Source: Gammaproteobacteria bacterium
GTDB taxonomy: Bacteria; Pseudomonadota; Gammaproteobacteria; Enterobacterales; Alteromonadaceae
NCBI GenBank assembly: GCA_018222405.1
Contig: JAAFAI010000001.1
Coordinates: forward strand, 62,001-126,000
Direction: 5' to 3'
Length of the DNA: 64,000 bases
In this document: one piece after another, positions 58,007 to 64,000 of the stretch
How positions within the stretch are numbered: position 1 is the first letter of the stretch
Layout of the letters: every line of letters starts with the position of its first letter
The notes under the pieces: model-generated
Database searches by the model: none
What the model was told of the DNA's origin: nothing
Seen by the model: the letters and a program-made list of their open reading frames with translations, nothing else
Position numbers and translations under genes: made by a program

Positions 58007-60142
58007 ATGCCTTCATTTTCACGACGCGATATATTTAGTCTGGCCGGTAAAGGCGCGGCGCTCGGCGCCTTGATGGTGCCGGTTTCAACAAGCGCGCTGG
58101 CCGTTTCATCTGATGTGAAGTCGCCTTATAAAATTAACAAGCTCATTCATGGTGTGGCGTACTACCCGGAGCTGTGGCCGGATGCCGATGTGGATGCCGA
58201 CATCGCCGAAATGCAATCGTTAGGGATAAATCTGGTACGCATGGCCGAGTTTGCCTGGTCGACCATGGAAACCACGCCGGGCAACTATGACTTTTCGCTG
58301 TTTAAAAACGTGATGGACAAAATGCTCGCGGCCGGCATAGCGGTGGTGTTATGTACACCTACTGCAACGCCGCCAGCCTGGCTTACTCACAATCATCCGG
58401 AGCGTTGTCATAAAAACGCCGATGGAACCGTTATGAGTAATGGTGCGCGCCAGCATGCCAGTTATGAGCATCCGGCCGTGCGCGAGGCTTGTTTTAATAT
58501 TATCCGCCGGATGTCCCATGAGCTCGGCCGCCACCCGGCATTGATTGGCTGGCAGTTAGATAATGAAATGAAAGCCCATGTGGCAGAAGATTTTAGTGAT
58601 GCCGCCATCGCCAACTGGCGTAAGTGGCTGAAACAGCGCTTTGGCAGTATCGACAAGCTCAATGAGGCCTGGGGTACGCATATCTGGAGCCAGTACTACA
58701 ATAATTTTGAGCAAGTGCCCGCGCCGGTGACAACGCCGTTTTTACATAACGCCTCTCTCATCACCGCATATAAACTCTTTTGCCGGGAGAGTGTGGCGGA
58801 TTTTATGCTGGCGCAGCGTAACGTCATCCGTGAGTTTTCGGATTTGCCGATTACGCATAACGATAATCCGGCATTTAATATTCATCACGAACGCTCTATG
58901 CAGGCACTGGATTTTGCTTCCTACGATGCCTACCCCACCGCTGAGCAATGGTCGACGCTGGTGTTTCGTTCTGATTTATATCGCGCTGCCATCCCCGGCC
59001 GTCCTTTCTGGCTTATGGAAACCAGCGTGGCCCACAATGGCTGGTTGGGCAATCATCAGCCAATCCACCCGGAAGGCTTTTTAGCGGCCGAGGCCAGTTT
59101 GATTTATGCCCTGGGCGGAGAAGGGTTTTGTTACTGGTTATGGCGTCAGCAACGCACTGGTGCAGAGTTACCCCACAGCGCTGTAAAAAGTGCCTGGAAC
59201 GCCCCATCAATTGGCTATAGCGAAGTTAAAAAAGTCAGTGAAGCGAAACAGCAACTTGAACCGACATTACTCAATTCAACGCTGATAACACCAGAAGTGG
59301 CCGTGACCTATTCCGACCATGCCAGAGCCATGTTAGAAACCGAGTCACTGGATAAACGTTCGGGTTTTCCTTCTCGCTATCGTGGCATCATTGAAATGTG
59401 GCATAAACAGCTACTGGATTCAGGCTTGCATCGCGAGGCCCGCTTTGAGGGGGCATCTTTAGACGGTTTAAAGCTGTTGATTACGCCAGCCATGCCCTAT
59501 GTGAGTGAGGCATTCTTATTCCGTGCTGAGGCCTTTATGCTGCGCGGCGGAATTTGGATTGCCGGGCCGGTTACCGGTACGCGCGGTAAAGAACAAACCG
59601 TACCGGTAGAAGCAGGCCTTGGCTTACTGGAGAAAATGGCTGGTGTGAGTACGCAGTATGTATTACCGCTTACCGGCACTGATGCTAAAGGTGAGTTACT
59701 GGGTGTGGAAAGTGAGCTGAGTGGTTGGTGCGCCGCGGTAAAAGCGAAAGCAGGCACGAGTATTGTGGGTACCATCACCAAAGGCCGGGCCAAAGGGTTG
59801 GCCTTTGCCACGGAGCGCCCCATAGGCAAGGGTAAACTGGTCTTGTTAGGCGCGCATCCCCACGGTGATAACAGCGCCGCAATGCTTAACCAGCTCATTG
59901 GGCATTATGCCCAACAGGCCGGTGTATCAATGCGCTTTGATGTACCTGAAGGTGTGGTAGTCGTGCCGCGTAAGAACACTCAGGGTAAACGGCTGTGGAT
60001 AGTGCTTAATATGGTTAATGAAAGTAAAACCGTTTCGCTACCCGGTGGGGCTACCGATATGCTCAGTGGTAAAACATTGGGCCCCTCCACGTTACTGGGC
60101 CCTTACGCCCGATTAATTGTTAACACCAATCAGGAGGCCTGA
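58007..60142 (+). CDS. Tat-exported GH42 beta-galactosidase
   Basis: The 711-residue product has a twin-arginine signal (SRRDIF near the N-terminus, then a hydrophobic stretch). Its GH42 TIM barrel has acid/base E187 in GWQLDNEM and nucleophile E338 in [16 protein letters not shown] and [14 protein letters not shown] are GH42 signatures. A trimerisation-like and a C-terminal beta domain follow. It would release galactose from the galactan side chains of rhamnogalacturonan-I in the periplasm. It overlaps the rhaM start by one base (TGATG). Confidence 0.93.
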   Translation: MPSFSRRDIFSLAGKGAALGALMVPVSTSALAVSSDVKSPYKINKLIHGVAYYPELWPDADVDADIAEMQSLGINLVRMAEFAWSTMETTPGNYDFSLFKNVMDKMLAAGIAVVLCTPTATPPAWLTHNHPERCHKNADGTVMSNGARQHASYEHPAVREACFNIIRRMSHELGRHPALIGWQLDNEMKAHVAEDFSDAAIANWRKWLKQRFGSIDKLNEAWGTHIWSQYYNNFEQVPAPVTTPFLHNASLITAYKLFCRESVADFMLAQRNVIREFSDLPITHNDNPAFNIHHERSMQALDFASYDAYPTAEQWSTLVFRSDLYRAAIPGRPFWLMETSVAHNGWLGNHQPIHPEGFLAAEASLIYALGGEGFCYWLWRQQRTGAELPHSAVKSAWNAPSIGYSEVKKVSEAKQQLEPTLLNSTLITPEVAVTYSDHARAMLETESLDKRSGFPSRYRGIIEMWHKQLLDSGLHREARFEGASLDGLKLLITPAMPYVSEAFLFRAEAFMLRGGIWIAGPVTGTRGKEQTVPVEAGLGLLEKMAGVSTQYVLPLTGTDAKGELLGVESELSGWCAAVKAKAGTSIVGTITKGRAKGLAFATERPIGKGKLVLLGAHPHGDNSAAMLNQLIGHYAQQAGVSMRFDVPEGVVVVPRKNTQGKRLWIVLNMVNESKTVSLPGGATDMLSGKTLGPSTLLGPYARLIVNTNQEA

Positions 60143-60456
60143 TGGAGAAAATTGCTTTTGTAATGCAGCTTAACCCTGGCTGTGAAAAGGAGTACGAGCG
60201 TCGCCACGATGAGATTTGGCCGGAACTGGTAACCGAACTCAAAGCCGCGGGTATAGAGGATTACTCCATTTTTTTGCACCCCGAAACACTACAGCTGTTT
60301 GGTGTTCTGTGGCGTAGCGATGATCATGGTATGGATGATTTACCCGCTACCGGGATAATGCAGAAATGGTGGGCGTATATGGGCGATATTATGGCTCATA
60401 ACAGTGATAACAGCCCGGTAACGCAACCGCTCACCCAGGTATTTCATTTACCCTGA
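60142..60456 (+). CDS. rhaM: L-rhamnose mutarotase
   Basis: The 104-residue protein matches RhaM: N-terminal [10 protein letters not shown] with catalytic His22, the segment [20 protein letters not shown], and [12 protein letters not shown] near the C-terminus. It interconverts the anomers of L-rhamnose before RhaA. It is translationally coupled to GH42. It implies that L-rhamnose is a product of the locus; rhaA/rhaB/rhaD are not in this window. Confidence 0.94.
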   Translation: MEKIAFVMQLNPGCEKEYERRHDEIWPELVTELKAAGIEDYSIFLHPETLQLFGVLWRSDDHGMDDLPATGIMQKWWAYMGDIMAHNSDNSPVTQPLTQVFHLP

Positions 60457-60527
60457 CAGAGCGGTTTGAAAAATGGGTGACTGGAACAGCGCTCTTTTTA
60501 ACACTCAATGTTCATAAGGAGTACAGC

Positions 60528-60578
60528 ATGTTTAACTCTTTCGCCCTTCCTGGGTTTGCCCGCCACCATGGCGGGTGA
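60528..60578 (+). CDS. Very short frame with canonical ribosome site and hairpin (16 aa)
   Basis: AAGGAG lies 6 bases before ATG 60528. The frame of 16 codons (starting MFNSFALPGF) ends at TGA 60578. Its last codons lie in a hairpin, CCCGCCA-CCA-TGGCGGG (60559-60575). The N-terminus resembles the start of the 21101 protein. It could be a leader peptide, or the remnant of a larger gene, since a second frame (60575-60766) overlaps the DhuI start. Unproven. Confidence 0.3.
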   Translation: MFNSFALPGFARHHGG

Positions 60579-60737
60579 AGCGGGTACCAATAACGCCGGG
60601 AGTAGTGAAGTTTGCGTTTTACACTGCCGGTATTTCAGATATGAAAATTAAAAGCGTTAAAGCCCTGTTCGCGTATTATTTGCTGAACAATGATGATAGC
60701 GTCCGTGCTTTAAAGTTCTACAAGCTTGAGGGTTGCC

Positions 60738-61376
60738 ATGAAAGTAGCGTTGATGATGGAAAATAGCCAGGCGTCAAAAAATTCAATAGTGCTAAACGAG
60801 CTGCAAAGTGTTGCAAATGAGTTGGGTCATGAAGTCTACAACGTAGGAATGAACAGCGAAGATGATCATCATCTTACCTATGTTCATTTAGGCATTATGG
60901 CCGGCGCGTTGCTGAACGCTAATGCTGTCGATTTTGTTTTTGCTGGTTGCGGCACGGGTCAGGGAGCGCTGATGTCGCTTAATGCTCAGCCTGGCGTGTA
61001 TTGCGGTTATTGTATCGATCCGTCTGATGCATTTTTGTTTAATCAGGTGAATAACGGCAATGCTTTAGCCCTGCCCTTTGCTAAGGGTTTTGGCTGGGGC
61101 GCCGAACTCAACGCGCGGTACATTTTTGAAAAGTCACTGACCGGTGGCCGCGGTGAGGGTTATCCTGTGGAAAGACGTGAACCGCAAGTTAAGAATGCAG
61201 GCATTCTTGCCGAGTTAAAGACTGCATTAGCGGCAGACAGCTATGTTGATACCTTGCGTAAAATAGACCAGGAGCTGGTTAAGGTTGCCTTCACCGGTGA
61301 ACGTTTTCAGCGCTGCCTGTTTGATAACAGTCAGGATGATGCATTAAATCAGTACGTTAAAAGTCTTGTTGCATAA
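60738..61376 (+). CDS. DhuI-like RpiB/LacA/LacB-family sugar isomerase
   Basis: About 212 residues. ATG 60738 is preferred to the TTG at 60726, with GAGG 6 bases upstream. The N-terminus MKVALMMENSQASKN, the GCGTGQGALMSLN segment and NGGNAL-like NNGNALALPFAKGFGWGAEL match the RpiB-family branch called DhuI, which converts 4-deoxy-L-threo-5-hexosulose uronate, the product of unsaturated uronates, to its keto isomer. It thus may replace KduI after pectin lyases act. It could also be another pentose- or hexose-phosphate isomerase. Confidence 0.85.
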   Translation: MKVALMMENSQASKNSIVLNELQSVANELGHEVYNVGMNSEDDHHLTYVHLGIMAGALLNANAVDFVFAGCGTGQGALMSLNAQPGVYCGYCIDPSDAFLFNQVNNGNALALPFAKGFGWGAELNARYIFEKSLTGGRGEGYPVERREPQVKNAGILAELKTALAADSYVDTLRKIDQELVKVAFTGERFQRCLFDNSQDDALNQYVKSLVA

Positions 61377-61384
61377 ACCTTTAC

Positions 61385-61406
61385 AGCGGGCGCGTTGACG
61401 CCCGCT
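61385..61406. terminator. Hairpin between convergent dhuI-like and DUF1961 genes
   Basis: AGCGGGCG (61385-61392) and CGCCCGCT (61399-61406) form an 8-bp stem with a 6-base loop. No T tract is present on either side. Confidence 0.5.
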
Positions 61407-61435
61407 GCGCACTAAAATACCGCTGCCTGTAACGG

Positions 61436-62221
61436 TTAATCAATTGCCCAGACGTTGAAATCACGATACTGAAAGTGGGTCCATTTCATTTGTCTGAAAC
61501 CTATGCGACCACTGGTATAGGGGGCGCCGGTATCGACCCCGTTTATGACCGGTTGGTTGTCGGTGTAATCAATCACTTTATTGTTATCAACAAACAGCTG
61601 AATATGGTTATGGTGCTTAACCAATCTAACCTGATGCACTTTATCTGAGTAGGTCGGGATCCCTACCTTGCCCTCTTGTAACAAGGTGAACGTGTTGTTT
61701 TTGCGTAAATTGGCATGGCCGCGGTCCGGGTTATGTGCGGCATTAGCATAATAAGAAATGTGATAACTGTTGATCTGGCCTTCAGTGTACTGGCTAAAGG
61801 TACCGTCACGGGCGGGTAACGACGGGTCAAAAATGCTTTCGCCATCGACCCCTTTGGCGGCGAAAAATACAATGGTCAGGCCGGCATCGGTTGTTATTGG
61901 TTGTGCCTGCCATTCCGCAATAAAGCTATCCGGAAACTCTTCAGGGCACCAAAACACATGGTGCATGACTTCATTGGGTGAATACATCTGCATCCAACCA
62001 TCCTTAAAGGTCAGCTCACCAGGGCCTTCCATCACCCAATCGGCAATGCTGGCAGGACTGGACAAAGGATTGCTGTATATCAGAGCACCTTTTTCCACCG
62101 TACCGGTTAATGCTGAATCGGTGGGTGTGTTGTTGCTGCTTGTTGCTGGCTGCTTTGAACAACCTGCAGCGGCAGTCACCAATAACAGACAAACAAGCCA
62201 ACGAAGGTAAATAGTGTTCAT
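61436..62221 (-). CDS. DUF1961 (YesU-like) lipoprotein
   Basis: About 261 residues with a lipoprotein signal (lipobox AAAGC). The mature part is a concanavalin-like beta sandwich of the DUF1961 family, as in YesU of the Bacillus subtilis rhamnogalacturonan genes: FIAEWQAQPIT, SYHISYYANAAHNPDRGHANLRKN and GRIGFRQMKWTHFQYRDFNVW. A role in binding or trimming pectin fragments is inferred. GTG 62224 or ATG 62221 may start it, with AGGA upstream. Divergent from the lyase at 62423. Confidence 0.82.
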   Translation of the reverse strand: MNTIYLRWLVCLLLVTAAAGCSKQPATSSNNTPTDSALTGTVEKGALIYSNPLSSPASIADWVMEGPGELTFKDGWMQMYSPNEVMHHVFWCPEEFPDSFIAEWQAQPITTDAGLTIVFFAAKGVDGESIFDPSLPARDGTFSQYTEGQINSYHISYYANAAHNPDRGHANLRKNNTFTLLQEGKVGIPTYSDKVHQVRLVKHHNHIQLFVDNNKVIDYTDNQPVINGVDTGAPYTSGRIGFRQMKWTHFQYRDFNVWAID

Positions 62222-62265
62222 CACGATGAGTTCCTCTGGGTTGAAAATCCAAACTACTGCGCGTG

Positions 62266-62279
62266 TTTCATATGTGAAT
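62266..62279. promoter_or_regulatory. TTTCATATGTGAAT inverted element in the DUF1961/lyase divergent region
   Basis: The element is near-symmetric (TTTCATATGTGAAT; centre CATATG) and resembles sites at 54761, 50845 and 49751. It lies about 45 bp from the DUF1961 start and 144 bp from the lyase start. The remaining 62280-62422 is AT-rich without a gene. Confidence 0.4.
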
Positions 62280-62422
62280 CAATTAAACCAATAATCTTCG
62301 GCTTATTTATCGCAGTTTGATTATTTTGTGATACTAATTAATCATAAATTAACAAAATGTTAAACAAATCGCTCAATGTCAATCATAATTTGAGTGGATG
62401 TAATACAGCGCTGGAGTACACA

Positions 62423-64000
62423 ATGGACAGACGCACTTTTTTAAAACAGGGCAGCATGGCGGCGTCATTGCCGTTGGCATTATCAGCAAGCGGGTGCAGT
62501 ACCACTGCCAGTAAGGTGGCAGAAACACCCCACGTAAAACGCGTTCCGGGCACACTAAGTTGGGTTGATGGTAATGCACCCGATTATCAAAGCGGCGCTA
62601 CCTGGGGCTACCCATGGAAACAAGGCGAGCGTAAACCTTCCGATGCACTCAGGCTCATCGCTGAAGACGGCACGGCTATTCCACTGCAAAGCTGGCCAAC
62701 GGCCTACTGGCCCGACGGCAGCGTAAAGTGGACAGCTCACGCAATCCCCGCCCGAGCTCAGCCGGGCAACCATTTTAAGATACTGCCAGGCAATGGCCCG
62801 CAGCCAGCTGCCGCCACGTTTGTGACTGAAAAGTCGGATCACTTTGTGCTGGATACCGGTGTTGTAGAGCTGCATATAGGTAAGCAGGGCCGCGATATCA
62901 TCCGGTTAATGCGTCGCAATGGAAAAACCATAGGTCAGTCGGCGCGCCTGGTTGGGCTGGTGCAGGATGCGCCGGTTAATGAACCAGAGCAACCGGCGGC
63001 GGTAACTGCCTTCGAGTCAAATGTTGAGAGCGTTACGGTTGAGCAAAGTGGTCCGGTACGCAGTGTGGTGAAAATAACAGGAAAACACAAACTGCCCAAT
63101 GGACGCAGCTGGTTACCCTTCACACTGCGTGTTTATGGATATGCAGGCGGTGAATCAATCAGATTGAGTCATACGTTTATTTACGACGGCGATGATCAAA
63201 GCGATTTTATTCGCGGTTTAGGCTTGCGCTTTAACGTAGTTCAGCGTGATGAGTTGTATAACCGTCATATTCGCTTTGTGGGGCAGGATGATGGTCTGTG
63301 GGGTGAGGGTGTGAAAGGCATAACCGGCCTGCGACGTGATCCGGGCCAGGCCGTACGCGATGCCCAAATTGCCGGTGTGGCAACTCCACCATTAAGTGAA
63401 TGGGATGAGCGGGTAAGCAGTCGCATGCACTGGATACCAGTGTGGAACGATTTTACTATGTCGCAGTTGTCAGCCAATGGCTTTGCCATTAAAAAGCGCA
63501 CCAAACCTGGCCATGCCTGGATTGATTCTGATCAGGGCCAGCGCGCGTCAGGTGTGAGTTATCTTGGTGGGACATCGGGTGGCATTGTGTTTGGCATGCG
63601 GGATTTCTGGCAGTTACACCCGGTTCAGGTTGACATCCGTAATGCTGGCGCCGAACTGGCAGAAGCAACCCTTTGGTTTTATTCTCCTGAAGCCCCCGCC
63701 ATGGATGTTCGCTTTTACCACGATGGCATGGGGCAGGACACCTACGATGAACAACTCGATGCGCTGAATATTATCTACGAAGACTACGAGCCTGGATTCG
63801 GTTCTGCCTATGGTGTCGCGCGTACCACCGATTTTACCTTAGGCATTATGGATGCAACGCCCAGTCGCCAGAAAACCGTGGAGATGGCCAGTAGCATTGC
63901 GCATCCGCCACAAGTTGTAGCGGCACCGGCAGATTATCTGGCAACCAATGTATTTGGTGGTTTATGGACGCTGCCCGACCGCTCAACGCCCGCTAAAGCG
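62423..64000 (+). CDS. YetA/PL26-like exo-rhamnogalacturonan lyase family protein (3' end missing)
   Basis: The frame is open from ATG 62423 (TGGAG 6 bases upstream) to the right edge: 526 codons without a stop. A twin-arginine-like start (MDRRTFLKQ) and a lipobox-like ASGC follow. The sequence then fits the PcRGLX/YetA family: PGTLSWVDGNAPDYQSG, PLQSWPTAYWPDGSVKWTAHA and, further on, FIYDGDDQSDFIRGLGLRFN and RTTDFTLGIMDATPS. This family includes PL26 exo-lyases that act on the rhamnogalacturonan-I backbone. The C-terminal part is off the window, so catalytic residues beyond it cannot be checked. Confidence 0.82.
   Translation, partial: MDRRTFLKQGSMAASLPLALSASGCSTTASKVAETPHVKRVPGTLSWVDGNAPDYQSGATWGYPWKQGERKPSDALRLIAEDGTAIPLQSWPTAYWPDGSVKWTAHAIPARAQPGNHFKILPGNGPQPAAATFVTEKSDHFVLDTGVVELHIGKQGRDIIRLMRRNGKTIGQSARLVGLVQDAPVNEPEQPAAVTAFESNVESVTVEQSGPVRSVVKITGKHKLPNGRSWLPFTLRVYGYAGGESIRLSHTFIYDGDDQSDFIRGLGLRFNVVQRDELYNRHIRFVGQDDGLWGEGVKGITGLRRDPGQAVRDAQIAGVATPPLSEWDERVSSRMHWIPVWNDFTMSQLSANGFAIKKRTKPGHAWIDSDQGQRASGVSYLGGTSGGIVFGMRDFWQLHPVQVDIRNAGAELAEATLWFYSPEAPAMDVRFYHDGMGQDTYDEQLDALNIIYEDYEPGFGSAYGVARTTDFTLGIMDATPSRQKTVEMASSIAHPPQVVAAPADYLATNVFGGLWTLPDRSTPAKA

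Noticed and set aside
59347..59360. AAACGTTCGG inside GH42
   Set aside because: It is within coding sequence and lacks the GA at the first position, so it is not counted as an operator.
60575..60766. 63-codon frame overlapping the DhuI-like start
   Set aside because: The GTG start has no ribosome site and the frame overlaps the isomerase; kept only as a possible remnant in the findings.
30478..64000. Search for insertion sequences, att sites or tRNA marking the glycan loci as an island
   Set aside because: No transposase, integrase, tRNA or flanking direct repeats were found within the window.

Overview
The window looks like chromosomal DNA of a marine, Gram-negative gammaproteobacterium of the Alteromonadales (an Alteromonas-like genus). 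This is inferred from the gene families: TamA/TamB, an ilvY-ilvC divergon, an ilvE-ilvD-ilvA operon, a Bcr/CflA exporter, an NhaC-type antiporter and large TonB-dependent receptors of the Xanthomonas/Caulobacter type. No rRNA, tRNA, CRISPR array, insertion sequence or prophage was recognised.

Region 1 (1-27.5 kb) is mostly housekeeping. It holds tamB (partial, cut by the left edge) and tamA, an exported S9 peptidase, a PPK2 polyphosphate kinase, a small membrane protein and a repetitive acidic lipoprotein, a Bcr/CflA transporter, a LysR-controlled monooxygenase-decarboxylase fusion, the branched-chain amino acid genes ilvC/ilvY and ilvEDA with yifB/comM between them, a TolB-like/TPR membrane protein, two tiny genes, an NhaC-like antiporter, and an AraC / AhpD-like / YrhK-like set.

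Region 2 (27.5-49.6 kb) is a polysaccharide utilisation locus probably aimed at a beta-glucan (beta-1,6/beta-1,3 linkage is inferred). It has two GH5 enzymes, a GH30, a GH3 lipoprotein and a TonB-dependent receptor. Interleaved are three flavin-dependent tryptophan-halogenase homologues, SapC, a cupin_8/JmjC-like protein and a DUF6445-like protein. The palindrome GAACGTTC, or a close variant, lies about 100-170 bp upstream of each main transcription unit, including the gene for a membrane-bound AraC-type regulator. This suggests one local regulon that couples glycan uptake to the halogenase group.

Region 3 (49.8-64 kb) is a second, adjacent locus for rhamnogalacturonan-I-type pectin. It encodes a GH43-like lipoprotein, a single-domain and a two-domain CE12 acetylesterase, a TIM-barrel sugar isomerase/epimerase, a second TonB-dependent receptor, a Tat-exported GH42, L-rhamnose mutarotase, a DhuI-like RpiB-family isomerase, a YesU-like DUF1961 lipoprotein, and a Tat/lipoprotein-type YetA/PL26-like exo-rhamnogalacturonan lyase cut by the right edge. 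A TATRTGAA-containing motif recurs upstream of several of these units and differs from the region 2 operator. Together these genes would bind and import oligosaccharides, deacetylate them, trim galactose side chains, cleave the backbone and channel rhamnose and unsaturated galacturonate into the cell.
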